Of a DNA stretch of 64,000 nt, positions 1 through 8,704 are shown piece after piece. How positions within the stretch are numbered: the stretch's first letter is position 1; every line of letters starts with the position of its first letter. The notes beneath the pieces were generated by a model. It had not been told where the DNA came from. It did no database searches and saw only the letters and a list, made by a program, of their open reading frames with translations. The DNA is from an uncultured Tessaracoccus sp. (GTDB lineage: Bacteria > Actinomycetota > Actinomycetes > Propionibacteriales > Propionibacteriaceae). The translations under genes and the position numbers were made by a program. The stretch covers positions 1-64,000 of the forward strand of contig NZ_CAMYPD010000008.1 of NCBI RefSeq assembly GCF_947286155.1, read 5' to 3'.

Positions 1-109
1 TGTTGAGGGGCCAACTCTGGCCGGTGGACGCGTCGAAGCGTTTACAGAGTTGGTAGGTCGACGACGGCTCCGTCGACAGGAGCGCGAGTAACGCGTGTTT
101 CACGGACAT
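1..109 (-). CDS. PadR-family transcriptional regulator, N-terminal part only
   Basis: Reading leftwards from the ATG at 109-107 gives MSVKHALLALLSTEPSSTYQ, then LCKRFDASTGQSWPLN, running off the window edge. This is the classic PadR winged-helix N-terminus (helix 1 ALLALL, the Y-Q-L turn, and a W-P-x-N segment normally followed by G-Q-V-Y). Only about 36 residues are visible, so effector domain and length are unknown. It diverges from the TRAP operon starting at 346, and the shared intergenic region holds a 30-bp dyad (141-170). PadR proteins commonly repress themselves and a divergent transporter, so control of dctPQM is the natural inference, though not proven. Confidence 0.72.
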   Translation of the reverse strand, partial: MSVKHALLALLSTEPSSTYQLCKRFDASTGQSWPLN

Positions 110-140
110 GCACTGTCCCCCGTTTCATGACAGCAAGGAT

Positions 141-170
141 GGTTACTTGATAACTAGTTACAGAGTAACC
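141..170. promoter_or_regulatory. Nested dyad, probable PadR operator
   Basis: A 10-bp perfect palindrome TAACTAGTTA (151-160) is centred inside a second pair of arms, GGTTACT (141-147) and AGTAACC (164-170), all sharing the same centre. It lies between the divergent PadR gene and dctP. The symmetry fits a dimeric winged-helix repressor. The rest of 110-345 contains no convincing gene. Confidence 0.5.
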
Positions 171-345
171 CCTGGCGGTTCAGGCCGTCAAAACGCACCA
201 GCAGCGGCGTTGCTGCGAAGCTCCGGCTCTTCGCGCCCAGCGGCCTTGGCAACAATGGGCAAACCGATGAGAATAAACATCTATCGGTGTTTAATAATGA
301 GGATCGAGGCCTCGCGCCTCCCCAACTACATGGAGAAGGTAGTCA

Positions 346-1377
346 GTGCAGACGAAACTCACACGACGTGCTCTCGCCCGCGGCGCCGCGGGCGGACTGT
401 TATTGGCCGGGCTTACTGGCTGCAGCAAGGGCGTTTCCCGAGGTGCAGGCGACCAGCAAATCTTTCGCCTGGCCCTCAACCAAGCGGAAGACCATCCGAG
501 CTTCATCGCGCTCGATGATTTCGCGAAGCGGCTCGAGAAGAGCAGCGACGGCCGCATGAAGATCGACATCTACGCCAACGAGACTCTCGGCGCCCAAGCT
601 GAAGCACTGCAACTCGTTTCCGACGACATCATTGGCCTGGCGATCGTGTCCGGTACTCAGCTGGAGAACCTCAACGACGACTTCCTGGCCTACAACATGC
701 CGGGAGTGTTCAAAGATGTTGATCACCAGATGAAGGTGATCAACGATCCGAACCTTTCCGGGGAATTGTTCACGTCGCTGGAAAACAGCAGCAACTTCAC
801 TGTGTTGGGAGGGTTCACGCAGGGCGCCCGTCACATCTACGCCAACAAGCCCGTGACGAGCCCGTCGGACTTGGCAGGGCTGAAGATTCGAGTCCAGGAA
901 TCGGCGCTGCACATGGCCATGATCAAGGCCATGGGTGGTGCCGCTACCCCGATGGCATATGGCGAGGTGTACACCGCGTTGCAGTCGGGCGTGCTGAACG
1001 GCGCAGAAAACAACGAGGTTTCATACTTCACCCAAAAGCACTACGAGGTGGCCAAACATTACTCGTACACCAACCATCTCGTCGGCCTCGACTACCTCAT
1101 CGTCAACACTGCCATGCTGGGCGAACTGACCGACGCCGACCGCTCCTTGTTCATGCAAGAGTGGCAAACGACCTGGCAGTACCACACGAAACTCTGGGGG
1201 AAGAAAACCGACGAGGCTACGGCGGAAACGAAGCAGCGCGGCGCTCAGTATCACGAGGTTGACGCCGAGGCGTTCGCACGCGCCCTCGAACCGCTCCAGG
1301 CTGAGTTCCTGAAAACCCCGCGGCAGCGAGAACTGTTCGAGCAGTCTGTCGCGGTCGCTGAAGGAGGCAACCAATGA
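346..1377 (+). CDS. dctP: TRAP transporter solute-binding lipoprotein (DctP family)
   Basis: A 343-residue extracytoplasmic binding protein of a TRAP transporter. It starts at GTG 346, preceded by GGAGAAGG about 6-8 bp upstream. The N-terminus has twin arginines (LTRRALARG), a hydrophobic stretch and a lipobox LAGLTGC, so a membrane-anchored lipoprotein, possibly Tat-exported, is predicted. The body shows DctP hallmarks: FRLALNQAEDHPSF, GLAIVSGTQLENL, and the conserved GLKIRVQESALH segment containing the carboxylate-binding arginine. The stop overlaps the next gene by 4 bp (ATGA). The substrate cannot be read from sequence; TRAP systems usually carry organic acids or sialic acid and are driven by Na+. 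Confidence 0.93.
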   Translation: MQTKLTRRALARGAAGGLLLAGLTGCSKGVSRGAGDQQIFRLALNQAEDHPSFIALDDFAKRLEKSSDGRMKIDIYANETLGAQAEALQLVSDDIIGLAIVSGTQLENLNDDFLAYNMPGVFKDVDHQMKVINDPNLSGELFTSLENSSNFTVLGGFTQGARHIYANKPVTSPSDLAGLKIRVQESALHMAMIKAMGGAATPMAYGEVYTALQSGVLNGAENNEVSYFTQKHYEVAKHYSYTNHLVGLDYLIVNTAMLGELTDADRSLFMQEWQTTWQYHTKLWGKKTDEATAETKQRGAQYHEVDAEAFARALEPLQAEFLKTPRQRELFEQSVAVAEGGNQ

Positions 1378-1934
1378 TTCCCGTCAAGAAGGGTCTCGAT
1401 GCTGTCCTGAAGTGGGCGTGCGTAGTGTTGTTCGCAGTGCTCGTGCTCGTCGTCATCTGGCAGGTGGTCACCCGCCTCGCGGGCTCCCCTAGTCCGTGGG
1501 CGGAAGAAGGGGCACGTTTCACGTTCGTGTGGCTTGGGTTCATGGCGAGCGCGTTGGTGTTTTCAGAAAAAGGGCACATCGCCGTCGACTTCCTCGTGCG
1601 ACGCCAAAAGGAAGCCGGACAGAAACGCACCGCAGTACTGGCCCAGGTAGCAGTCATGGCGTTCGCGATACTGGTGCTGATCTGGGGCGGAGTGCGGGCG
1701 TCCATCCGCGCCTGGGGGCAGGGACTCTCGTCGCTGCCCGGCACCATGGGCATGATGTACACGGTGATGCCCATCACTGGAGCAATCATCGTGTTCTACG
1801 CGTGGTACCAAACCGTCGAGATTGTGCGCGGGGTGGAGCCCCCGTACCAGCTCGACGAGGCAGAACAGCAAGCCCTAGCGCAGATCGAAGAGGCCGAGGC
1901 CGAGCAGGCCTCCGTCGAGGACGAGGAGCACTGA
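1374..1934 (+). CDS. dctQ: TRAP transporter small permease (DctQ family)
   Basis: A 186-residue protein with four hydrophobic segments, beginning with MIPVKKGLDAVLKWACVVLF. The central PSPWAEEGARFTFVWLGFM is the highly conserved DctQ signature (W-x-E-E-x-x-R/F-x-F-x-W). The C-terminal 35 residues form a long acidic tail rich in Glu and Ala (QIEEAEAEQASVEDEEH), longer than in most DctQ proteins. It overlaps dctP by 4 bp and sits 1 bp before dctM, so the three are translationally coupled. Its role is the accessory membrane subunit linking binding protein and large permease. Confidence 0.92.
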   Translation: MIPVKKGLDAVLKWACVVLFAVLVLVVIWQVVTRLAGSPSPWAEEGARFTFVWLGFMASALVFSEKGHIAVDFLVRRQKEAGQKRTAVLAQVAVMAFAILVLIWGGVRASIRAWGQGLSSLPGTMGMMYTVMPITGAIIVFYAWYQTVEIVRGVEPPYQLDEAEQQALAQIEEAEAEQASVEDEEH

Positions 1935-1935
1935 C

Positions 1936-3243
1936 ATGGATCCCGTAACGCTCGCATCACTCGTGCTCATTGTTGGCATTCTCGCCTGTATCGCGCTGGG
2001 CTTCCCGGTGGCAATCTCCATTGGCCTGCCTTCACTGGCTGCCGCAGTGGTGTTTATCGGCTGGGACTCAGCGGTATTCCTCACAGCGCAACGCATGTTC
2101 ACCGGCATCAACAGCTTCCCGCTCCTAGCCATTCCGCTGTTTGTTCTCGCAGGCGTGTTAATGAACTCTGGCGGTATCGCAAATCGTCTCATCGACGCGG
2201 CGAAGGTACTCGTCGGGAAGATGCCGTCATCGATGGCGGCAACCAACGTGGTAGCCAACGGGCTCTTTGGTGCAGTATCCGGCGCCGCGGTGGCTGCGGC
2301 TGCTGCCGTCGGCACCGTCACGCAGCCGAGAATGCGGCAAGAAGGCTACAACCGCGCCTACGCGGCGGCAGTCAACGTGGCCTCGGCACCTGCCGGCATG
2401 CTCATTCCCCCGTCGAACACATTCATCGTGTACTCCCTCGTGAGCTCAACGTCGGTGGCTGCCTTGTTCATGGCTGGCGTCGGCCCCGGCCTCGTGTGGG
2501 TACTGGCGTGTCTCGTGGTGGTGTTCGCGTTGCACCGGCGCTACGGGGCACCCACCAGCGACGAACGGCTCCCGCTCAAGGTTGCACTAGTCACCATCTG
2601 GAAGGCCGTCCCGTCGCTACTCATGATCGTCATCGTCGTGGGCGGCATCCTCGCAGGATGGTTCACTCCGACGGAATCCGCCGGCATCGCCGTCGTGTAC
2701 TGCCTGGTGCTGGGCTTCGCCTACCGACAGCTCGAAGTTCGCAAGCTTCCAGAGGTACTCATCGAGGCGGCCCAAACGACGGCCATCATCACGCTCCTCA
2801 TTGGCGTGGCTTCCGCGCTGTCGTTCATGATGACCTTCGCCCGAATCCCGGAAGCGGTTTCGGCCGGTCTGCTCGGCCTCACCGACAACCCGCAGATCAT
2901 CCTCGTCATCATGATGCTCATCCTGCTCGTCGTGGGTACGTTCATGGACCCGACGCCGGCCATCTTGATCTTCACGCCGATCTTCCTGCCGATCGTCACC
3001 GAGATGGGTATCGACCCCGTGCATTTCGGCGCCATCATTGTGTACAACCTCTCGGTGGGCGTCATCACCCCGCCGGTAGGCAACGTGCTCTTCATCGGCG
3101 CCAGGGTGGCCGGTATGCGCATCGAGCCCGTCGTCGGCAAGCTTCTGTGGTTCCTCCTCGCCATTATCGTGGGCCTGCTCATCGTCGTGTTCGTACCAGC
3201 GCTCAGCCTCTGGCTGCCAGGCTCGCTGGGGCTGCTCTCATAG
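1936..3243 (+). CDS. dctM: TRAP transporter large permease (DctM family)
   Basis: A 435-residue, strongly hydrophobic protein with about a dozen membrane segments. It is the ion-coupled transport subunit. Family features include FPLLAIPLFVLAGVLMNSGG near residue 55, the GAVSGAAVAAAAAVGTV segment, the PAGMLIPPSNTFIVYS motif (about 155), GWFTPTESAGIAVVY (about 240) and MDPTPAILIFTPIFLPI (about 335). Length is typical (about 425-440). It completes a dctPQM operon. An imperfect inverted repeat just after the stop probably ends the transcript. Confidence 0.94.
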   Translation: MDPVTLASLVLIVGILACIALGFPVAISIGLPSLAAAVVFIGWDSAVFLTAQRMFTGINSFPLLAIPLFVLAGVLMNSGGIANRLIDAAKVLVGKMPSSMAATNVVANGLFGAVSGAAVAAAAAVGTVTQPRMRQEGYNRAYAAAVNVASAPAGMLIPPSNTFIVYSLVSSTSVAALFMAGVGPGLVWVLACLVVVFALHRRYGAPTSDERLPLKVALVTIWKAVPSLLMIVIVVGGILAGWFTPTESAGIAVVYCLVLGFAYRQLEVRKLPEVLIEAAQTTAIITLLIGVASALSFMMTFARIPEAVSAGLLGLTDNPQIILVIMMLILLVVGTFMDPTPAILIFTPIFLPIVTEMGIDPVHFGAIIVYNLSVGVITPPVGNVLFIGARVAGMRIEPVVGKLLWFLLAIIVGLLIVVFVPALSLWLPGSLGLLS

Positions 3244-3250
3244 CTCGTCG

Positions 3251-3291
3251 CGCTCTGGCTTCCATCGAGTTCGAACTCGGAAGCCGGAGCG
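3251..3291 (+). terminator. Inverted repeat after dctM, probable terminator
   Basis: Left arm CGCTCtGGCTTCC pairs with GGAAGCCgGAGCG around a GAGTTCGAACTC core, with a 3-nt bulge. It begins 8 bp after the dctM stop. There is no U-tract, as is common for actinobacterial terminators. Confidence 0.5.
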
Positions 3292-3401
3292 CAACGAGAG
3301 GTTGCCTTGCATGATGGATGGAGGGGGGGATAATCGAGCAGTACTCAAATCCGGATTTGCCGGCTCCAATACCCGATGCCGAGTTCAGTGAGGAACCCGC
3401 C

Positions 3402-3878
3402 ATGCAACGCGTGCCTTTCATAGTCTGTGCAGCGGCCTCGCTGCTGTGTGTCACGGCCTGCGCCCCGGCGAAGCCGGTAGTTGACTCCAAACTGAGCCCC
3501 GTGGACGGTGTGTCGATGGACGTCTACCTCTTCGACGACGGCCCCCAGGCCACCCGGCACCACATCACCAACCGCACCGACGTCGGCAAGATCATCAGCT
3601 ACCTCACCCGCTCGAAGGGGAAGCAGGTATCCGAACCCGACGAGCATGCCCACTACGAATCGTTCGTCATCACTCTGACCAACGGCAGCACCGTCGAAGC
3701 GCTCCACGCATATCACAACCCGAAGACCAACTGGATATGGACTGAGGCCAGCGGCTGGGTGGATGTGCACTACGGCGGCGAACTCGTCGGACCTGGCACG
3801 TTCGTGTCATTGGAAGACACCGGGGACACCGTCGATGTCAGCCAAGTGCCCCTGTCAGAACACCGGAGGGCATCATGA
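3402..3878 (+). CDS. Small secreted lipoprotein, function unknown
   Basis: I choose ATG 3402 because it directly begins a lipoprotein signal peptide, MQRVPFIVCAAASLLCVTAC, with lipobox LCVTAC. An upstream in-frame ATG at 3318 would bury this signal. The mature part (about 138 residues) is hydrophilic, with a plausible beta-rich centre (YESFVITLTNGSTVEALHAYH) and WIWTEASGWVDVHYGG. No family was recognised. It overlaps the next membrane protein by 4 bp (ATGA), so the two form a pair likely acting together at the membrane. Confidence 0.7.
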   Translation: MQRVPFIVCAAASLLCVTACAPAKPVVDSKLSPVDGVSMDVYLFDDGPQATRHHITNRTDVGKIISYLTRSKGKQVSEPDEHAHYESFVITLTNGSTVEALHAYHNPKTNWIWTEASGWVDVHYGGELVGPGTFVSLEDTGDTVDVSQVPLSEHRRAS

Positions 3879-4351
3879 GCCGCAAACAGTGGACGGTGCT
3901 CGCCATCGCCGTGGTGGTAGTGAGCGTTGTCGTCGGGGCTGGCGTCGTGGTGTGGCGGCAGCTCATGCCGCGCGAATACAAGACAGCCATCTCCATGTGC
4001 CCGGCAGGTGCGACGACCGCCGACCTGGTGATCTACCATCGCTCGGCGCTCGACGGGCACGCAGAGCAAGTCACCAGAAAACAGGTTGATTGCAGCCCAG
4101 GGCTGGAGACTAGGGTGGACCGCGGCACCCACCCACGTGAGCCTGTAGACCAGCTCCCGCTGACTATTATCGTCGCCCAAGCTGGCGGTAGAGAGCAGAC
4201 CACGTGGCTCTACCAGCTACCCGAAGCCGCCGGGTTTTTCGTGCAGCAGAAGGGCGTAGCTGGCTCCCGCGAAGACCGCACCTGGGACATCCCCCTCGAC
4301 GATCAACCAACGACGGTGGATCCAGCCAGCCTGCCAACCGCACCCCAGTAA
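3875..4351 (+). CDS. Single-pass membrane protein, function unknown
   Basis: A 158-residue protein with one N-terminal membrane anchor (WTVLAIAVVVVSVVVGAGVV after MSRKQ) and an exported hydrophilic domain containing two cysteines (SMCPAGATT and VDCSPG). Translationally coupled to the preceding lipoprotein by a 4-bp overlap. No recognisable domain. It is followed by a strong hairpin at 4371-4420 and faces pyc. Confidence 0.65.
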   Translation: MSRKQWTVLAIAVVVVSVVVGAGVVVWRQLMPREYKTAISMCPAGATTADLVIYHRSALDGHAEQVTRKQVDCSPGLETRVDRGTHPREPVDQLPLTIIVAQAGGREQTTWLYQLPEAAGFFVQQKGVAGSREDRTWDIPLDDQPTTVDPASLPTAPQ

Positions 4352-4370
4352 CCAAACGACCCCGCCCGCA

Positions 4371-4420
4371 ATAAGGAATGCTGGAACCCACCGTGTTTGG
4401 TGGGTTCCAGCATTCCTTAT
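4371..4420. terminator. Perfect 22-bp-stem hairpin (family H, copy 1), bidirectional terminator
   Basis: The arms at 4371-4392 and 4399-4420 (ATAAGGAATGCTGGAACCCA plus CC, and the complement) are perfectly complementary around the 6-nt loop GTGTTT. It lies between convergent genes, 20 bp after one stop and 43 bp from the pyc stop. A second copy with a different loop sits at 40876-40923 after cydB. Confidence 0.75.
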
Positions 4421-4463
4421 TGACGTCCCCCGTGGTGGCGCATGCAGCACAGGGAACGGAGGG

Positions 4464-7400
4464 TCACTCGATCACGAGCACCAAGTCGCCGCCCGAGAGC
4501 GGCGTCGTGCCGTTGATGGCGATGCGCTGCACGGTGCCAGCGATGGGCGCGTTGATGCTCGCTTCCATCTTCATGGCCTCGATCGTCGCGACGGGATGCC
4601 CGGCCTCGACGTGGTCCCCCACCGCGACGCTCGCCGTCACCGCACCCGAGAATGGGACGGCGACGTGCCCGGCGACGTTCGGGTCGGCCTTCTCCGCTGC
4701 CGGGACCTCGGACTCGACGGACTCGTCGCGCACCCGGATCGGACGCAGCTGGCCGTTCATCGTCGCCATCACCTGACGCTTCGCGCGCTTGTCGGGGGCG
4801 CTGATGGATTCGAGCCCCATGAGGAGCTCCACGCCCTTGCCGAGCGGCACGACGTACTCCCCGTCGGGCTCCATGCCGTACAGGAACGGAATCGTCGGGA
4901 TGACGGAAACGTCGCCGAAATCGCCCCTGAGCTGGTCAAATTCCTTCGCCGGCCCGGGGAAAAGCAGGCGGTTCAACGTCTCCTGCCGCTCGCGCCCAGG
5001 CTCGTCCAGGCGCGGTAGATCGTCGGCCGGCACCTCGGTGATGCGCACCGGCTGCTTCCTGCCTTCGAGCGCCTTCGAGCGGAATGGTTCGGGCCAGCCA
5101 CCCGCCGGCGTGCCGAGCTCACCGTTCAGGAAGCCGATCACGGAATCGGAGATGTCGAAGCGCTGCGGGTCGGCCTCAAACTCCTCGGGGTCAGCACCGA
5201 CGGCAACCAGATGCAACGCGAGATCTCCCACCACCTTCGACGACGGCGTCACCTTCGTCGGGCGGCCAAGAATGTGGTTGGCAGCGGTGTACATGTCCTC
5301 GACGGCCTCGAAGCGGTCGCCGAGCCCGAGAGCGATGGCCTGCTGACGCAGGTTGGAGAGCTGCCCGCCGGGGATTTCGTGGTCGTAGACGCGCCCTGTC
5401 GGCGCCGGCAGCCCCGACTCGAACGGCTGGTAGAGCTTCCGCACGGCCTCCCAGTATGGCTCGAGGTCGAGCACCGCCTGGGGGTCGAGGTCGGGCGCGC
5501 GGTCGGTGCCGTCCAGCGCCGCCAGCAGGGCGGACATCGGCGGCTGCGACGTCGTCGAGCTCAGTGCCGAGTTAGCGACGTCGACGGCATCCACCCCAGC
5601 CTCGATAGCCGCAACGAGCGTGGCCACCTGGCCACCCGTCGTGTCGTGGGTGTGCAGATGCACGGGCAGGTCGAAGCGCTCACGCAGCGCCCTGACAAGG
5701 CGCCTCGCCGCCTCGGGGCGCAGCAGGCCGGCCATGTCCTTGATGGCCAAGATGTGCGCGCCTGCCTCGACGATCTCCTCCGCCAGGCGCAGGTAGTGGT
5801 CGAGCGTGTAGGTGGTTTCCGCCGGGTCCAGCAGGTTCGAGGTGTAACACAGCGCCACCTCGGCGACCGACGACGTGCCCAGCACCGCGTCGATCGCCGG
5901 GCGCATCTGATCGACGTCGTTGAGCGCGTCAAAGATGCGGAACACGTCGATGCCGACGCTGGCGGCCTCGTCGACGAACGCCGCGGTGACCTTCGTCGGA
6001 TACGGGGTGTAGCCGACGGTGTTGCGCCCACGCAGCAGCATCTGCAGGTTCTGGTTCGGCATGGCTTCGCGCAGCTTCGCCAGCCGCTCCCACGGGTCTT
6101 CGCCAAGGAAGCGCAAGGCGACGTCGTAGGTGGCCCCGCCCCAGCACTCCACAGACAGCATCTGCGGCAACAAGCGCGCCTGGTGAGGAGCGACGGCGAG
6201 CAGGTCGCGGGTGCGAACGCGCGTCGCAAGCAGCGACTGGTGGGCGTCGCGGTACGTCGTGTCCGTGACGCCGACGGTCTTCGACGCGCGCAGTTCGCGA
6301 GCAAAGCCTGCAGGGCCGAGCTCCAGCAGGCGCTGGCGGGCGCCGTCGGGAATGGGGGCGGAGGTGTCGAGCTTCGGCAACTTGTGCGATGGGTCCAGAT
6401 GCGTGGGGGCCTCACCGTAGGGACGGTTCACCGTCTTGTCCGCCACCCAGCGCAACAGTTTCGTGGCGCGGTCTGCGGGGGTGCGGGAGGTCAACAGGTA
6501 GGGGCGATCGTCGATAAACGACGTGGTCATACCCGGTTTTGCGAAGTCCGGGTCGTCGAGGAGTGCTCGCAGGAACGCAATATTCGTGGCGACGCCGCGC
6601 ACGCGGAACTCGGCCAGCGCCCGGCGGGCGCGCGCCAGGGCCATGTCGAGGTCGCGGCCGCGCGCGGTGAGCTTCACCAGCAGCGAGTCGAAGTGCGGTG
6701 AGATCTCCACGCCGGTGCCGGTGGTGCCACCGTCGAGGCGGATGCCCGAGCCGTTCGCCGAACGGTACGCCGTGATGAGGCCGGTGTCGGGGCGGAACGA
6801 GTTCGACGGGTCTTCCGTCGTGATGCGGCACTGCAGCGCTGCGCCGCGGATCTGCAATTCCTCTTGGCGAATACCGATCTGTTCGAGGGTTTCCCCATTC
6901 GCCACGCGCATCTGCGCCTGGACGAGGTCGACGTCGGTGATTTCTTCGGTAACCGTGTGCTCCACCTGGATGCGCGGGTTCATCTCGATGAACACGTGCT
7001 GCCCGGAGCGCGGGCCCTCCGTTTCGACGAGGAACTCGACGGTGCCGGCGCACGAATAGTTGATGGCCTTCGCGAACTTCACGGCGTCGGACGTGAGGGC
7101 CTCGCGCTGCTCGTCGGTGATGAACGGTGCGGGCGCCAGCTCCACCACCTTCTGGTGGCGGCGCTGCACCGAGCAGTCGCGCTCGAAGAGGTGCACGATG
7201 TTCCCGTGTTCGTCGCCGAGGATCTGCACCTCGATGTGGCGCGGCCCCTGCACGGCCTGCTCGACGAACACCGTCGGATCACCGAATGCACCGTCGGCTT
7301 CACGCATGGCGGCGCCGAGCTCGTCGCGGAACTTCGTCGGATCATCGACGCGACGCATACCGCGCCCGCCACCACCGGAGACCGCCTTGATGAAGACGGG

Positions 7401-7859
7401 GAAGCCGATGTCATTCGCAGCGGCCTCAAGCTCGTCGATGTCGGTGCTGGGCTTCGACGACTGCAGCGTCGGCACCCCCGCCTTGCGGGCGGCATCGACG
7501 GCGCGCACCTTGTTGCCGGCCATTTCGAGGACGTGCGGGGCCGGGCCAATGAATTTGATGCCGTTGTCAGCGCAGGCTTGCGCGAGCTCGGGGTTCTCCG
7601 ACAGGAAGCCGTAACCGGGGTAGATCGCATCCGCATCCGACTCCTTCGCGACCCGGATGAGCTCGTCGATGTCGAGGTAGGCCCGAACGGGGTGACCCTC
7701 CTCGCCAATCAGATACGACTCGTCGGCCTTCACCCGGTGGTCTGCATTGCGATCCTCATGAGGGAACACCGCAACGGTGTGCATTCCGAGTTCGTAGGCG
7801 GCACGAAAGGCGCGCACAGCAATTTCGCCACGGTTGGCAACCAATACCTTGCTCAGCAT
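4464..7859 (-). CDS. pyc: Pyruvate carboxylase
   Basis: 1131 residues, the usual length. It makes oxaloacetate from pyruvate, bicarbonate and ATP (anaplerosis). Domains in order: biotin carboxylase (about 1-450; LVANRGEIAVRAFRAAYELG, the Gly-rich ATP loop SGGGGRGMRRV, and EMNPRIQVEHTVTEEITDVD), carboxyltransferase (about 525-1000; VTDTTYRDAHQSLLATR, and ILAIKDMAG containing the carboxylated lysine), and a C-terminal biotinyl domain with EAMKME, biotin Lys at about 1097. The single-chain form identifies Pyc and excludes a split acetyl-CoA carboxylase. It is transcribed alone and faces a hairpin at its 3' side. Confidence 0.97.
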   Translation of the reverse strand: MLSKVLVANRGEIAVRAFRAAYELGMHTVAVFPHEDRNADHRVKADESYLIGEEGHPVRAYLDIDELIRVAKESDADAIYPGYGFLSENPELAQACADNGIKFIGPAPHVLEMAGNKVRAVDAARKAGVPTLQSSKPSTDIDELEAAANDIGFPVFIKAVSGGGGRGMRRVDDPTKFRDELGAAMREADGAFGDPTVFVEQAVQGPRHIEVQILGDEHGNIVHLFERDCSVQRRHQKVVELAPAPFITDEQREALTSDAVKFAKAINYSCAGTVEFLVETEGPRSGQHVFIEMNPRIQVEHTVTEEITDVDLVQAQMRVANGETLEQIGIRQEELQIRGAALQCRITTEDPSNSFRPDTGLITAYRSANGSGIRLDGGTTGTGVEISPHFDSLLVKLTARGRDLDMALARARRALAEFRVRGVATNIAFLRALLDDPDFAKPGMTTSFIDDRPYLLTSRTPADRATKLLRWVADKTVNRPYGEAPTHLDPSHKLPKLDTSAPIPDGARQRLLELGPAGFARELRASKTVGVTDTTYRDAHQSLLATRVRTRDLLAVAPHQARLLPQMLSVECWGGATYDVALRFLGEDPWERLAKLREAMPNQNLQMLLRGRNTVGYTPYPTKVTAAFVDEAASVGIDVFRIFDALNDVDQMRPAIDAVLGTSSVAEVALCYTSNLLDPAETTYTLDHYLRLAEEIVEAGAHILAIKDMAGLLRPEAARRLVRALRERFDLPVHLHTHDTTGGQVATLVAAIEAGVDAVDVANSALSSTTSQPPMSALLAALDGTDRAPDLDPQAVLDLEPYWEAVRKLYQPFESGLPAPTGRVYDHEIPGGQLSNLRQQAIALGLGDRFEAVEDMYTAANHILGRPTKVTPSSKVVGDLALHLVAVGADPEEFEADPQRFDISDSVIGFLNGELGTPAGGWPEPFRSKALEGRKQPVRITEVPADDLPRLDEPGRERQETLNRLLFPGPAKEFDQLRGDFGDVSVIPTIPFLYGMEPDGEYVVPLGKGVELLMGLESISAPDKRAKRQVMATMNGQLRPIRVRDESVESEVPAAEKADPNVAGHVAVPFSGAVTASVAVGDHVEAGHPVATIEAMKMEASINAPIAGTVQRIAINGTTPLSGGDLVLVIE

Positions 7860-7942
7860 GGTTGACAGCGTACAAGCCCGACGGGGATCGTCGCCCTTCC
7901 TGTCCGCCGGCCGAGGCCCTGAACACCCGGTAGTGTGCGGGT

Positions 7943-8431
7943 ATGAGCATGACCGATCCCGAGATCATCGAATTCCTAGGGACGCCAACAGTGGTTGTCC
8001 GCGGCGACAACATTCCCGTCGAGGACCTTGCCAATTTCATGGACGAGAGCTTCACGGCTCTCGGCAAGGCGATCCGCGAGCGTCGATTCGTGCCGAACGG
8101 CCCTGGCTTCAGCAGGTACGACACGCGGCTCATGGAGACAACCACCGTTGAGGTGGGGTTCCCCGTCGAGGAGGCGTGGGGCGAAGTGATCAAAATCGGC
8201 GAGGTGCTCATCCAGGGTTCCGAGCTGCCCGCCGGCAGCACCGCCGTTGCCAAGTTCAAGGGCGGTTTTGAGGACATCGGCGATGCTTGGCAAGAGATGC
8301 AGCAGCGGCTGGCCGAACGCGGCTACGAAACCAGCCGCCCGTTTTGGGAGTACTACGACGTGCCTCCCGCGCCCGGACGCGAGGAACGCCACTACCTGAC
8401 GCGGCTAGCGGCACCCGTCAAGCGCCAGTGA
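7943..8431 (+). CDS. GyrI-like effector-binding domain protein
   Basis: 162 residues. The pattern SRYDTRLMETTTVEVGFPV, then ELPAGSTAVAKFKGGFEDIG, AWQEMQQRLAERG and WEYYDVPP matches the GyrI-like/AraC effector-binding (SOUL-like) fold: a strand giving E-V-G-F-P-V, a G-x-x-A-x-x-x-x-x-G turn, a helix, and a closing E-Y-Y-D segment. There is no DNA-binding domain, so it is a stand-alone ligand-binding protein of unknown ligand. It diverges from pyc with about 80 bp between. Two ATG codons (7943, 7949) are possible starts. Confidence 0.72.
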   Translation: MSMTDPEIIEFLGTPTVVVRGDNIPVEDLANFMDESFTALGKAIRERRFVPNGPGFSRYDTRLMETTTVEVGFPVEEAWGEVIKIGEVLIQGSELPAGSTAVAKFKGGFEDIGDAWQEMQQRLAERGYETSRPFWEYYDVPPAPGREERHYLTRLAAPVKRQ

Positions 8432-8440
8432 CCCACAAAA

Positions 8441-8520
8441 TCTGACCGTTATCCTCCACGAGAAGCTTGTAACCCCCTTGTTTTGGGGATTTTTTGCAGG
8501 CGTGGAGGATAACGGTCAGA
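8441..8520. terminator. Nested hairpin element, family A copy 1
   Basis: Perfect 20-bp arms at 8441-8460 (TCTGACCGTTATCCTCCACG) and 8501-8520. The 40-nt centre holds its own hairpin (CCCC...GGGG) followed by TTTTTT. It starts 10 bp after the stop of the GyrI-like gene. A second copy at 8614-8689 shares the TGACCGTTATCCTCCAC arm but has an unrelated centre. Confidence 0.7.
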
Positions 8521-8613
8521 TTTGTGTGTATCGGCCTCGGCGTGAGCCGCCGCGCTGGGCTGGCGGCCGGGCATAGCTGTCCGCCGAAGCAGCCAGCCGA
8601 ACCCGGCGGTGTT

Positions 8614-8689
8614 TGACCGTTATCCTCCACACCTGACGATTTCTCGCGAAATCGGGGGTCGCGATGCTTCTCGTGGAGGATAACGGTCA
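8614..8689. terminator. Nested hairpin element, family A copy 2
   Basis: Perfect 17-bp arms TGACCGTTATCCTCCAC at 8614-8630 and 8673-8689. The inner palindrome GATTTC-TCGC-GAAATC differs from copy 1. Its right end is 15 bp from the stop of the leftward permease gene. Measured between the conserved TGACC ends, both copies are 76 bp. Bases 8521-8613 between the two copies show no gene. Confidence 0.68.
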
Positions 8690-8704
8690 CTTGTTCGAGT
8701 AGCC

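Noticed and set aside
3318..3401. Upstream start for the 3402 lipoprotein
   Set aside because: It would put 28 charged residues before the signal peptide and lipobox.
5211..6701. 496-codon + frame across pyc
   Set aside because: Antisense of pyruvate carboxylase with Arg/His-rich low-complexity translation.
6864..7865. 333-codon + frame across pyc
   Set aside because: Antisense shadow; no recognisable domain.
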